From positions 1 through 64,000 of the forward strand of contig JAKQOW010000136.1 in assembly GCA_029565065.1 (NCBI GenBank): DNA of 64,000 nt, read 5' to 3'. This document shows, in pieces, positions 42,604 to 52,212 of this stretch. The DNA comes from Acidobacteriota bacterium. GTDB lineage: Bacteria; Acidobacteriota; JAAYUB01. The position numbers and the translations under genes were made by a program. How positions within the stretch are numbered: position 1 is the stretch's first letter; every line of letters starts with the position of its first letter. The notes beneath the pieces were generated by a model. That model did no database searches and had not been told where the DNA came from. It saw only the letters and a program-made list of their open reading frames with translations.

Positions 42604-42700
42604 GCGCCGGGCCCCATTTTTATTATGATGTGTTAGGGCGAGGTCGGCTCACGGCGGCAACCAGCCGTTCGGTTCGAGCGTGTTCCATGCAACCGCATCG

Positions 42701-42795
42701 AATGGTATTATTTAAATAATTGAATTAATTGATAATGCCATTTGTTCACAAATAAACATTTAAGTACTTGACTATTTTTTGATCGGTGATATTCT
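42701..42795 (+). promoter_or_regulatory. AT-rich promoter/operator region of the RND efflux operon
   Basis: The promoter has a -35 TTGACT (42768-42773), a 16-bp spacer and a -10 TATTCT (42790-42795). Upstream are a 14-bp perfect palindrome (42707-42720, TTATTTAAATAA core), an inverted pair 42701-42711/42732-42742 with one mismatch, and ATTTGT-TC-ACAAAT (42740-42753). Palindromes of this size are typical MarR binding sites and the operon ends with a MarR gene, so autoregulation is likely. The region is strikingly AT-rich compared with its surroundings. Confidence 0.6.
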
Positions 42796-42830
42796 GGGCC
42801 CCGTTCGAACGCGGAGCGAGGAGATAATTT

Positions 42831-44069
42831 ATGCCGAGCAGATACTGGCTGAATCGGGTGATCGCCGCGACGGCCGTGATGGCCGGGCTTCTTCTGGCGG
42901 GCTGCGGATCGCAGCCGGCGCCGCCGCCGGCGGGTCCGCCCGAAGTGGCCTTTGTGACGGTTCAGACCGAGCGGGTGGTGCTCACCACCGAAATGCCCGG
43001 CCGGACGTCCGCCTACCTGGTGGCCGAGATCCGGCCGCAGGTCAACGGCCTCATCCAGAGCCGCCTCTTCCGGGAAGGCGCCTACGTCCAGGAAGGCGAG
43101 CTGCTGTACCAGATCGATCCCGAGCCGTATCAGGCGGCCTACGACCAGGCCAAGGCCGCCCTCGGCGCGGCGGAGGCGGAGCTGGCCGTGGCCGAGGCGA
43201 ACCTGCCGGCGCTCCGCTCCCGGGCCGAACGCCTCCAGGGACTCGTGGCCATTCATGCCGTGGGGCAGCAGGACTACGATGACGCCAGCGCCGCGCTCCG
43301 CCAGGCCGAAGCCAATCTGGCGGCGCGGCGGGCGGCCCTGGAGATCAGCCGGACGGCCGTCGAGAGCGCCCGGATCAACCTCGCCTACACGCCCATCAAG
43401 GCGCCCATCTCAGGGCGCATCGGCAAATCCAACGTCACCGTGGGCGCCATGGCGACGGCGTACCAGCCGGTCCCCCTGGCGGTCATCCAGCAACTGGATC
43501 CCATCTACGTGGATGTCACCCAGGCCAGCGCGGATCTCCTGCGACTGCGGCGCAACCTCGAGGAGGGCCGCCTCTCCAACGGCATCTCCCGCAACAAGGT
43601 GCAACTCATCCTGGAGGACGGCGCCACCTACGCACAGGAGGGCACCCTGCAGTTTCGCGATGTGACCGTGGACCCGACCACGGGCTCGGTGACGCTGCGG
43701 ATGGTCTTCCCCAATCCCAAGCAGATCCTGCTGCCCGGCATGTTCGTGCGGGCGGTCGTCGAGGAAGGGGTGAGCGAGCAGGCGCTCTGCGTAACCCAGC
43801 AGGGGGTCACCCGCGATCCGAAGGGCAAGCCCGTCGCCTGGATCGTGAACGCCGCGGGCAAGGTGGAGCAGCGGGCCCTGACGCTGGACCGCGCGCTCGG
43901 CGACAAGTGGCTGGTCACCGCGGGTCTGGCGGCGGGTGACCGCGTGATCGTCGAAGGGCTGCAGAAGGTGCGGCCCGGCATGGCGGTCAAGGCGCTGCCT
44001 TTCGGTGCGCCGCCGGCGGGTCCGCCGGGTGACGACGCCAACCCGCCGGCCGCCGCGCCGAAGCAGTAG
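42831..44069 (+). CDS. RND efflux periplasmic adaptor (membrane fusion protein)
   Basis: This 412-residue AcrA/MexA-type adaptor is a lipoprotein (lipobox LLAGC at 20-24). The first barrel/lipoyl half contains VVAEIRPQVNGLIQ-type and VQEGELLYQIDPEPY segments. The alpha-hairpin is about residues 95-180 and the second lipoyl half TPIKAPISGRIG. The C-terminus is a Pro/Ala-rich tail. It would bridge the inner-membrane pump to the outer-membrane channel encoded next. GAGGAGA precedes the start. Confidence 0.93.
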   Translation: MPSRYWLNRVIAATAVMAGLLLAGCGSQPAPPPAGPPEVAFVTVQTERVVLTTEMPGRTSAYLVAEIRPQVNGLIQSRLFREGAYVQEGELLYQIDPEPYQAAYDQAKAALGAAEAELAVAEANLPALRSRAERLQGLVAIHAVGQQDYDDASAALRQAEANLAARRAALEISRTAVESARINLAYTPIKAPISGRIGKSNVTVGAMATAYQPVPLAVIQQLDPIYVDVTQASADLLRLRRNLEEGRLSNGISRNKVQLILEDGATYAQEGTLQFRDVTVDPTTGSVTLRMVFPNPKQILLPGMFVRAVVEEGVSEQALCVTQQGVTRDPKGKPVAWIVNAAGKVEQRALTLDRALGDKWLVTAGLAAGDRVIVEGLQKVRPGMAVKALPFGAPPAGPPGDDANPPAAAPKQ

Positions 44070-44078
44070 GGGGAGTCC

Positions 44079-47000
44079 ATGCTGTCCAGATTTTTCCTCG
44101 ACCGGCCGGTCTTCGCCTGGGTCATCGCCATCGGCATGATGCTGGGCGGCGGCCTGGCGATCTACAACCTGCCCATCTCCCAGTATCCGCCCATCGCCCC
44201 GCCGTCCATCTCCATTTCCGCGGTCTTCCCCGGCGCGTCGGCCAAGACCGTCGAGGACAGCGTGGTCCAGATCATCGAGCAGAAGATGACGGGCCTCGAC
44301 CGGATGCTGTACATGTCCGCCACCAGCGACTCGTCGGGCACCGGCACTCTGACGCTGACCTTCGCGCCGGGCACCGATCCGGACCTGGCCTGGGCGAAGG
44401 TGCAGAACAAGCTCCAGCTCGCGCTGCCCATGCTGCCGGAGGACGTGCAGCGCCGGGGCGTCACGGTCAGCAAGTCCACCCGGAACTATCTGATGATCGT
44501 CGGCCTTCGGAGTGAGAGCGCCGACCTGGACCAGCACGATCTGAACGACTACTGCGCGTCCCAGATCCAGCCGTCGCTGGCCCGCGTGCCGGGCGTGGGC
44601 GAGGTGGAGGCGTTCGGATCCCAGTACGCCATGCGGATCTGGCTGAACCCCGACCGGCTCACCAAGTACAACATGACCACGAGCGACGTGGTGCTCGCGG
44701 TCCGGGCGTACAACGTGGAGGTTTCCGCCGGCCAGTTCGGCGGAATGCCGGCGGTTCCCGGCCAGCGCCTCAACGCGTCCATCATCGTGCAGTCCCTGCT
44801 CAAGACCCCTGAGGAGTTCGCCGCCATCCCGCTGCGCATCAACCCCGACGGGTCGGTGGTGCGGGTCCGGGACGTGGCGCGCACCGAGTTGGGGACCGAG
44901 TTCTACGACGTCATCTCCAAGCACAACGGGATGCCGATGGCCGGCTTGGCGGTCCGCCAGGAGCCGGGCGCCAACGCCCTGGACACCGCCGACGCGGTCA
45001 AGGCCAAGATGGAGGAGCTGTCGCGGTACTTCCCCGCCGGCATGAAGTCAGTCTACCCCTACGACACGACGCCCTTCGTGAAGGTTGCCATCTGGGAAGT
45101 GGTCAAGACGCTCGTCGAGGCGATCGTCCTGGTGTTCCTCATCATGTACCTGTTCCTGGGCAACCTGCGGGCCACCCTGATCCCCACCATCGCCGTGCCG
45201 GTGGTGCTGCTGGGCACCTTCGGCGTGCTGGCGCTGTTCGGGTTCTCCATCAACATGCTCACCATGTTCGCCATGGTCCTGGCCATCGGGCTGCTGGTGG
45301 ACGACGCCATCGTCGTCGTCGAGAACGTGGAGCGCGTCATGAGCGAGGAGGGGCTGTCGCCGCGCGACGCCACCCGCAAGTCCATGGGCGAGATCACCAG
45401 CGCACTGGTGGGCATCGGCCTCGTGCTCTCGGCCGTCTTCGGTCCCATGATGTTCTTCCCCGGCTCCACCGGGGTCATCTACCGCCAGTTCTCCATCACC
45501 ATCATCTCCTCGATGATGCTGTCGGTGGTCGTGGCGTTGATCCTGACGCCCGTGCTTTGCGCCTCGCTCCTCAAGCCCGTGGCCAAGGGGCACGAGGCGG
45601 CCGAAACCGGCTTCCGCCTGTTCCGGCCGTTCTTCCTCTGGTTCGACCGCGGTTTCAACTTCCTGCGGGAGCAGTACCAGTCGCTGGTGGGGCACATCCT
45701 GCGGGTCAAGGCGCCCTACCTCATCCTGTTCGTGCTCATCGTCGCGGCCATGGGCTACTACTTCATGCGGATGCCCACGTCGTACCTGCCCGACGAGGAC
45801 CAGGGGATGATGATGGCCATGGTCCAATTGCCCCCCGGGTCCACCTTGGAGCAGACCGAAGAGGTGATGACGCAGCTCCGGCACCACTTCCTGGTGGAGC
45901 AGAAGGAGGCCGTGGAATCCTGCATGACGATCACCGGGTTCAGCATGGCCGGCCGCGGCCAGAACCAGGGCATGTCGTTCATCAAGCTGCGGGACTGGGA
46001 GCTGCGCGACCGGCCGGACCTGAAGGTGAAAGCGGTGGCCGGCCGCGCCATGGGCGTGTTCGCCGGCTACCGGAACGCCCTGGCATTCGCGTTCCCGCCG
46101 CCGGCGGTGGTGGAGCTCGGCCAGGCCAAAGGATTTGACTTCATGCTGCAGGACCGCGGCGGGCTCGGCCACGCCCGGCTGATGGAGGCCCGCGGCCTGC
46201 TCATGATGCAGGCCATGCAGGATCCGCGGTTGTCGACAGTCCGGCCCAACGGCCTGCCCGACGTGCCCCAGTACAAGGTGGACACGGACTGGGAGAAGGC
46301 CGGCACCCTCGGGGTGAGCGTGTCCTCCATCCAGGCCACCATCGCCACGGCCTTCGGCAGCGCCTACGTCAACGACTTCATCCAGGGCGGCCGCGTCAAG
46401 CGGGTGTACGCTCAGGCGGACTCAGCCTTCCGCATGCTGCCGAGCGGGCTGGAGCGCCTCTACGTCCGCAACAACCTGGGCGAGATGGTGCCCGTCTCCG
46501 CACTGGCCTCGGGGCGGTGGATCTACGACTCGCCCCGGCTGGAGCGGTACAACGGCTTTCCGGCGCTGAACTTCCTCGGCGAGGCGGCGCCCGGCCGGAG
46601 CTCCGGCGAGGCCATGCAGGCCATGGAGGAAATCGTGGCGAAGCTGCCCCAGGGTTTCGGCTATGACTGGACCGGCCTGTCGTACCAGGAGCGCATGGGC
46701 CAGGCCCAGACCGGACTGTTGTACACGTTCTCCATCCTGGCCATCTTCCTGGTCCTGGCGGCCCTGTACGAGAGCTGGACGATCCCCATCTCCATCCTGT
46801 TCGCCCTGCCGCTGGGGGTCATCGGCGGCGTGCTGGCGTCCACCTGGCGCGGCCTGCCCAACGACGTCTACTTCCAGATCGGCCTGCTCACGGTGCTGGG
46901 CCTCACCACCAAGAACGCCATCCTGATCGTCCAGTTCGCCAAACTGCGGGTGGCGCAGGGGACCGGTCTCATCGAGGCCACCCTCGAGGGCGCCAGGCTT

Positions 47001-47255
47001 CGGCTGCGGCCCATCGTGATGACGTCGCTGGCGTTCGGCTTCGGAGTTCTGCCCCTGGCCATGGCCGTCGGCGCGGGCGCCGGCGCCCAGCAGGCCATCG
47101 GCACCAGCGTGCTGGGCGGCATGATCACCGCCACCTTCCTGGCCATCTTCTTCATTCCGCTTTTCTATGTGCTGGTGGTCCAGATCTTCGGCCGGAAAAC
47201 GAGCCGCCGGGCCGTGTCCCACGCGCCGGATGAGCTCCAGCCGCAGGAGGAATAG
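44079..47255 (+). CDS. RND multidrug efflux pump, HAE-1 (AcrB) type
   Basis: The 1058-residue product matches AcrB in length and topology: twelve spans and two large periplasmic loops. The proton-relay aspartates lie in GLLVDDAIVVVENVERVM, and the matching lysine in GLTTKNAILIVQFA near the C-terminus. The N-terminus FFLDRPVFAWVIAI and the QYPPIAPPSI segment are typical. It exports drugs or other amphipathic compounds using the proton gradient. It starts nine bases after the adaptor stop and ends one base before the channel gene. Confidence 0.95.
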   Translation: MLSRFFLDRPVFAWVIAIGMMLGGGLAIYNLPISQYPPIAPPSISISAVFPGASAKTVEDSVVQIIEQKMTGLDRMLYMSATSDSSGTGTLTLTFAPGTDPDLAWAKVQNKLQLALPMLPEDVQRRGVTVSKSTRNYLMIVGLRSESADLDQHDLNDYCASQIQPSLARVPGVGEVEAFGSQYAMRIWLNPDRLTKYNMTTSDVVLAVRAYNVEVSAGQFGGMPAVPGQRLNASIIVQSLLKTPEEFAAIPLRINPDGSVVRVRDVARTELGTEFYDVISKHNGMPMAGLAVRQEPGANALDTADAVKAKMEELSRYFPAGMKSVYPYDTTPFVKVAIWEVVKTLVEAIVLVFLIMYLFLGNLRATLIPTIAVPVVLLGTFGVLALFGFSINMLTMFAMVLAIGLLVDDAIVVVENVERVMSEEGLSPRDATRKSMGEITSALVGIGLVLSAVFGPMMFFPGSTGVIYRQFSITIISSMMLSVVVALILTPVLCASLLKPVAKGHEAAETGFRLFRPFFLWFDRGFNFLREQYQSLVGHILRVKAPYLILFVLIVAAMGYYFMRMPTSYLPDEDQGMMMAMVQLPPGSTLEQTEEVMTQLRHHFLVEQKEAVESCMTITGFSMAGRGQNQGMSFIKLRDWELRDRPDLKVKAVAGRAMGVFAGYRNALAFAFPPPAVVELGQAKGFDFMLQDRGGLGHARLMEARGLLMMQAMQDPRLSTVRPNGLPDVPQYKVDTDWEKAGTLGVSVSSIQATIATAFGSAYVNDFIQGGRVKRVYAQADSAFRMLPSGLERLYVRNNLGEMVPVSALASGRWIYDSPRLERYNGFPALNFLGEAAPGRSSGEAMQAMEEIVAKLPQGFGYDWTGLSYQERMGQAQTGLLYTFSILAIFLVLAALYESWTIPISILFALPLGVIGGVLASTWRGLPNDVYFQIGLLTVLGLTTKNAILIVQFAKLRVAQGTGLIEATLEGARLRLRPIVMTSLAFGFGVLPLAMAVGAGAGAQQAIGTSVLGGMITATFLAIFFIPLFYVLVVQIFGRKTSRRAVSHAPDELQPQEE

Positions 47256-47256
47256 C

Positions 47257-48684
47257 ATGATGAACCGAATCCTCATACTCACGGTGGGACTGGCCCTGCT
47301 CCTCTGCGGCTGCCCGAAGCGGCAGGCGTACGAACAGCCGGCTCCGCCGGTGCCGGCCGCCTGGCCGGAGCCGGCCGCCGGCGCGGCCGTGACCGGGACC
47401 GGCGCGCCCGCCGCCGCCGAGCTCGGCTGGCGGGAGTTTTTCACCGACCCGAAGCTTCAATCCGTCATCGGACGGGCGCTGGAACACAACCGCGACCTCC
47501 GAATCGCGGCACTGAACGTCGACAAGGTCCAGGCTCTGTACCGGATTCAGCGCGCCGCGCAGTACCCCACGGTGAGCGCGGCCGCCGCCATCGACGCCTA
47601 CCGCGTGCCGAAAAACCTGTCGGGCGCCGACGAGTCGGAGATCGTCGCCCAATACACCCTGAGCCTCGGCGCCACCGCGTGGGAGATCGATTTCTTCGGG
47701 CGCATCCGCAGCCTGAAGGAGCAGGCGCTGGAACAGTACCTGGCCACGGAGCAGGCCCGCTCGGCCACCCAGATCTCGCTGGTGGCCGCCGTGGCGGCCA
47801 GCTACCTGAGGCTGGCGGCGGACCAGGAGAACCTGCGGCTGGCCAAAGCCACCCTCGACGCCCAGCAGAAGGCGTATGAGTTGATCCGCAGCAGCCGGGA
47901 TTTCGGCATCGCCTCCGACCTGGATGTGCACGAGGCGCAGTCCCTGGTTGAAGCCGCCCGCGTGGACATCGCTCGCTACAACGGCCTCATCGCCCTGGAC
48001 CGGAATGCGCTCGACCTGGTGGTGGGCGCGCCGGTGCCGCCCGACGAGCTGCCCACCGAGCTCGACGCGGTGGCCGACTTTCGGGAATTAGCCGCCGGGC
48101 TGCCCTCTGACGTGCTGCTCCGCCGGCCCGACATCCGGGCGGCCGAGCACCAGCTGCGGGGCGCATACGCCAACATCGAGGCGGCCCGCGCGGCGTTCTT
48201 CCCGCGGATCACCCTGACCGCCGGCGTCGGGCTGACGAGCAGCGACCTGGCCGACTTGTTCAAATTCGGTTCCCGCTCCTGGAATTTCGTGCCCCAGGCG
48301 GTGCTGCCCATATTCGACTGGGGCACCCGCCAGGCCAACTACCAGGTGTCGCAGGCGGACCGGGACATCGCCGTCGCCACGTACGAATCGGCCATCCAGT
48401 CGGCCTTCCGCGAGGTCAGCGACGCACTCAGCCTGCGGGCCACCCTCGTGGAACAGCAGGCCGCGCAGGAGGCCCTGGTCCACACCCTGGAGGCGACCTG
48501 CCGTCTGGCCGAGGCCCGGTACAATGCGGGCATCGACGGCTACCTGAACGTCCTGGTGGCGCAGCGGGCGCTCTACAACGCCCAGCAGGGACTGGTGAGC
48601 GTCCGCCTGGCCCGCCGGGCCAACCTGGTGGCGACATACAAGGCGCTGGGCGGCGGCCTTGAGCCGGGACCGTCCACTCCCTGA
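47257..48684 (+). CDS. Outer-membrane efflux channel, NodT/OprM family
   Basis: This 475-residue lipoprotein (lipobox LCGC at about 16-19) is of the TolC-like NodT family, with the two repeated outer-membrane-factor domains. The segments LLRRPDIRAAEHQLRGAYANI-type and FDWGTRQANYQ are characteristic. AGGAGG lies six bases before the first of two adjacent ATG codons. It completes the tripartite pump. Confidence 0.93.
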   Translation: MMNRILILTVGLALLLCGCPKRQAYEQPAPPVPAAWPEPAAGAAVTGTGAPAAAELGWREFFTDPKLQSVIGRALEHNRDLRIAALNVDKVQALYRIQRAAQYPTVSAAAAIDAYRVPKNLSGADESEIVAQYTLSLGATAWEIDFFGRIRSLKEQALEQYLATEQARSATQISLVAAVAASYLRLAADQENLRLAKATLDAQQKAYELIRSSRDFGIASDLDVHEAQSLVEAARVDIARYNGLIALDRNALDLVVGAPVPPDELPTELDAVADFRELAAGLPSDVLLRRPDIRAAEHQLRGAYANIEAARAAFFPRITLTAGVGLTSSDLADLFKFGSRSWNFVPQAVLPIFDWGTRQANYQVSQADRDIAVATYESAIQSAFREVSDALSLRATLVEQQAAQEALVHTLEATCRLAEARYNAGIDGYLNVLVAQRALYNAQQGLVSVRLARRANLVATYKALGGGLEPGPSTP

Positions 48685-48721
48685 CCGTCGCGCGGCGGCG
48701 GCGAGTGACAAGGATAACGGT

Positions 48722-49249
48722 ATGCGCGATCAGCATCTGCAGGCCATCATCGACAAGCTCGACGAGCAGTTCCCGGACTATGACCACACAGCCATCCGGC
48801 TCGTCGTGGAGCTGTCCAACACCTACCACATCCTGACGTCCGTCATGGAGCGGGCGTTCGCCAAGTACAAGATCACACCCCAGTCCATGGACGTGCTGAC
48901 TCTCCTCTACATGAAGCGCGGCCAGGAGTGCACCCTGGGCGAGATAGGCGAACTCTTGCTGGTCAGCCCGGCCAACGTGACCGGCCTGGTCCAGGGGTTG
49001 GTCCGGAAAGGCCTCGTGGGGCGGCGCGAGGATCCTCAGGACCGGCGGAAGCGCCTGGCGGAGATCACGCCCCAGGGGATCGCCCTCATGGAGGACTTCC
49101 TCCCCAAGAGCGCCCGGTTCCTCCAGGACGTGTTCGCGGCCGTCTCGCCCGAGGACAAGCGCCGGCTCTGCGCGCACCTCCGGCAGATCGCCGACCTGCT
49201 GATGCCGTATTGGGAAAAACGCATCCTGCCGGAGCTGGAAGGGCCGTAA
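48722..49249 (+). CDS. MarR-family transcriptional regulator
   Basis: This 175-residue winged-helix protein has a recognition helix region LLVSPANVTGLVQGLVRKGLV and wing RREDPQDRRKRLAEITPQG, both typical of MarR. It follows the efflux genes by 37 bases and probably represses the operon by binding the palindromes at 42701-42753, released by a phenolic or drug ligand. AAGGA precedes the start at 48722. Confidence 0.92.
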   Translation: MRDQHLQAIIDKLDEQFPDYDHTAIRLVVELSNTYHILTSVMERAFAKYKITPQSMDVLTLLYMKRGQECTLGEIGELLLVSPANVTGLVQGLVRKGLVGRREDPQDRRKRLAEITPQGIALMEDFLPKSARFLQDVFAAVSPEDKRRLCAHLRQIADLLMPYWEKRILPELEGP

Positions 49250-49292
49250 CGCGCCGCGCATCCGGCGGGATCATTGTGGTGGAACGACAGCG

Positions 49293-51020
49293 ATGATGCC
49301 GATGCCAAGTCCCGACACATCGACGGGCGGATACCGCCGGGAGACGGTCTGCCTGCTGCTTGCGGCTGTCCTGCTGGGCGCCATGGTCCGGTTCTCGGGC
49401 CTGACCGAGCGCGGGCTGGCTGAAGACGAGGTGAACAAGCTCCAGGCCGTGCGGCAGTACCAGCGGGGCGATTTCACCGGCAACGCCGAGCACCCCATGC
49501 TCCTCAAGAGCCTCATCCTCGTGTCGGTCACCGCGGCCGACCTCTGGAACCGCTGGGGCGCCGGGGCGAACGGCGGCGGCTTTGTCACCGACGAGGTGGC
49601 CGTCCGCATTCCCAACGTCCTGGCGGGCACCCTGACGGTCATCCCGCTGTTTCTGGTGGGCGCCGCGTTCTTCTCCCGGCGGGTGGGCCTGTTGGCGGCG
49701 TTCCTGTGGGCCGTCGGCGTCCATGCGGTGTTCATCAACCAGATGGCCAAGGAAGACACGCTGCTGGTGTTCTTCCTGCTGTGGGGCATCTATTTCCACT
49801 GGCGGATGAAGACGACGCCGGATGAGGCTGCGCGCCGGAAGCGGCTGTTCTACCTGCTGTCGGCCGCGTGCTTCGGCCTGCTGCTGGCGAGCAAATATTT
49901 CCCCCACTTCTGGGGGGTGACGCTCCTGTTCTTCTGCCTCCACCGCCGAGTCAACCCCGGGCTGTATCCGCCGGACCGCTACGGGGGGCGGGAGCTGCTG
50001 CGCTACGTCGCGGTGATGGGCGCCGTGTTCCTGCTGGCCAATCCCGCGATCCTGCATCCCGCGGTGCTGGCGCACATCTTCTCCTACACGGGCCAGGCCA
50101 CGGTCACGCACCACGGCTACGTCATGTTCGACCACCTGTTCCCCAACAGCATCGCCCTGACGCCGTTCGGCGGCACGCCGTGGTACTTCTACCTGCTGTC
50201 CCTGGCCGTGAAGCTGCCGCCGCTCGTGCTGCTGGCGTTCGTCGGCGGCACGGCGCTGTGCGTGCGGCGATGGCGGGCGGCCGGCCCCATGTTCGTCCTG
50301 CTCTGGCTGCTGTTTTGGCTGGTGCCCTTTTCGATCGTCGGCGTGAAGTTCCTGCGCTACCAGTTGAGCCTCATGCCGGTGGTGTATCTTGCGGCGGCGT
50401 TCGGGGCGTTCGCCGCGGCCGAGTGGATCGCCGCGCGCTGGTCCCGCTCCGCCTCCCTGGTCTACCGGTGGATCCCCGAGACCGCGCTGACCGTCCTGTT
50501 GGTGCTGGTCTCGCTGGCGGCCCTGGTCGCGGCCCATCCGTTCTATGCCCTCTACGTCAACACGATCGGCGGCGGGGCGGAGCGGGCCGCCTATTACTTT
50601 CCCCATGACGAGTGCTACGACCTGCGGCTGCGCGAGGCGATCGCCGGCACTCTGCGGCAGGCGCCCCCGGGCAGCATCATGGTTGGTGAAACCCCGGCCG
50701 TTTTCAGCTATTATCTCAAGCGGTCCGGACGCCGGGACCTGCGGGTGGTGAATTTGTCCGACGCCCGCTTCGCCCTGCCGGTGACGGCGCCCCGTTTCGT
50801 CTTTCTGCAGCCCGGCCGGATCTATTACGAGAACGTGGCGTTCCACTCCCGGTTGTGGAACCGGGAGGAGGACCTGCTGAGCGTCCGGATCGACGGGCGG
50901 CCCATGGTGCGGGTGTTCCGGCTCGACGGAACGGAATTCGGCGAGATCGTGGCGGCTCGCGACACGGCCCCGCCCCGCGTCCAGGTGCCGCTGGAGATGT
51001 ATTTTCTCACGGCGGACTGA
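49293..51020 (+). CDS. Membrane glycosyltransferase, GT39/PMT-like (ArnT type)
   Basis: In this 575-residue protein, about ten membrane helices fill residues 15-440 and a soluble domain of about 135 residues follows. The acidic motif LAEDEVNKL (43-51) after the first span is the Asp/Glu site of PMT_2/GT39 enzymes that use polyprenyl-phosphate sugars, and EHPMLLKSLI (66-75) matches the second luminal motif. The following gene makes such donors (GT2), so the pair probably glycosylates an envelope lipid or protein. Confidence 0.85.
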   Translation: MMPMPSPDTSTGGYRRETVCLLLAAVLLGAMVRFSGLTERGLAEDEVNKLQAVRQYQRGDFTGNAEHPMLLKSLILVSVTAADLWNRWGAGANGGGFVTDEVAVRIPNVLAGTLTVIPLFLVGAAFFSRRVGLLAAFLWAVGVHAVFINQMAKEDTLLVFFLLWGIYFHWRMKTTPDEAARRKRLFYLLSAACFGLLLASKYFPHFWGVTLLFFCLHRRVNPGLYPPDRYGGRELLRYVAVMGAVFLLANPAILHPAVLAHIFSYTGQATVTHHGYVMFDHLFPNSIALTPFGGTPWYFYLLSLAVKLPPLVLLAFVGGTALCVRRWRAAGPMFVLLWLLFWLVPFSIVGVKFLRYQLSLMPVVYLAAAFGAFAAAEWIAARWSRSASLVYRWIPETALTVLLVLVSLAALVAAHPFYALYVNTIGGGAERAAYYFPHDECYDLRLREAIAGTLRQAPPGSIMVGETPAVFSYYLKRSGRRDLRVVNLSDARFALPVTAPRFVFLQPGRIYYENVAFHSRLWNREEDLLSVRIDGRPMVRVFRLDGTEFGEIVAARDTAPPRVQVPLEMYFLTAD

Positions 51021-51077
51021 CCGCCGCGACTTCATCCGGCTGCGCCCGCCGGGGCGGCCGGCACAAGGATGCGCGTG

Positions 51078-52106
51078 ATGAACCAATCGACAGCCCCCGC
51101 GGTTTCCATCGTCGTTCCCTTCCACAACGAGGAGGTGAACATCCCGCTGCTCTACGAGGAGATCACCCGGGTCATGGCCGGGATCACCGCCGCGTACGAG
51201 CTGATCTTCGTCGACGACAAGAGCACCGACGGCTCCGTGGGCGCCATCCTCGCCCTGGTCCGCCGCGACCCGCGGGTGGTCTGCGTGAAACTGCGGCGCA
51301 ACCACGGCCAGACCGGCGCCTTGGCGGCGGGCTTCGACCACGCCCGCGGGGAGATCGTCATCAGCATGGACGGCGACCTGCAGCACGACCCCGCCGACAT
51401 CCCGGCCCTGCTGCAGCCGGTCCGGGAGGACGTGTGTGACATCGCCAGCGGCTGGCGCAAGGAGCGGATCGATCCGTACCTGTCCCGCAAGCTGCCGTCG
51501 CGCATCGCCAACTGGATCATGGCCCGTTTCTCCGGCCTCGACATCCACGACTTCGGGACCACGTTCAAGGCGTACCGGCGGGACATCCTCTCCCAGATCC
51601 GGCTCTACGGCGACCTGCACCGGTTCATCCCGGCGCTGGCGCTGGCGTACGGGGCCCGGGTGCGCGAGGTGCCCATCAACAGCCGGAAGCGGCAGCACGG
51701 CCGCTCGCACTACACCATCATGCGCACGTTCCGGGTGATGTTCGATCTGATCACCATCCGCTTCCTGCTCAAGTACATCACCCGGCCGCTGCACTTCTTC
51801 GGCCGGCCGGGCTTCCTGTGCCTGTTCGGCGGGATCGGCACCGGGCTGTTCCTGGTGGCCAAGAAGCTGCTGCTGGGCGGCGACGTGTTCACGCAGCACG
51901 CGCCCCTGCTGATGTTCGCCGTGCTGCTGGTGCTGGCCGGCGTGCAACTGGTCTGCTTCGGGCTGCTGGGCGAGATGCTCACCCGCGTCTACTTCGAGTC
52001 CAGCCAGCGCACCATCTATGCCGTGGAGAAGGTGATCCGCCACGGCGATCCGCTGGCGTCCCCCGGCGCCGAGGCCGGCGGAGAGGCGGGTGGGGGGACG
52101 GCCTGA
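51078..52106 (+). CDS. GT2 polyprenyl-phosphate glycosyltransferase (DPM1/ArnC-like)
   Basis: An in-frame ATG at 51069 lies within the Shine-Dalgarno (AAGGA), so the start at 51078 is chosen, eight bases after it; the product has 342 residues. The GT2 domain has SIVVPFHNEEVNIPLLYEEI, the DD-type FVDDKSTDGS and the DxD-like MDGDLQHDP. Two C-terminal membrane helices (about 235-310) follow, as in polyprenyl-phosphate sugar synthases. It would charge undecaprenyl phosphate with a sugar for the GT39 enzyme. The tail is Gly/Ala-rich. Confidence 0.9.
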   Translation: MNQSTAPAVSIVVPFHNEEVNIPLLYEEITRVMAGITAAYELIFVDDKSTDGSVGAILALVRRDPRVVCVKLRRNHGQTGALAAGFDHARGEIVISMDGDLQHDPADIPALLQPVREDVCDIASGWRKERIDPYLSRKLPSRIANWIMARFSGLDIHDFGTTFKAYRRDILSQIRLYGDLHRFIPALALAYGARVREVPINSRKRQHGRSHYTIMRTFRVMFDLITIRFLLKYITRPLHFFGRPGFLCLFGGIGTGLFLVAKKLLLGGDVFTQHAPLLMFAVLLVLAGVQLVCFGLLGEMLTRVYFESSQRTIYAVEKVIRHGDPLASPGAEAGGEAGGGTA

Positions 52107-52212
52107 ATGTTTCCGGCGACGTCTGATCCGGAGCGCGCCGGCTGGTTTGCCGGTCGGCGGCCTACCCGGCCCGGCGGCCGGATGCACCCCGACTGGTGAG
52201 GCGAGCGGACCG

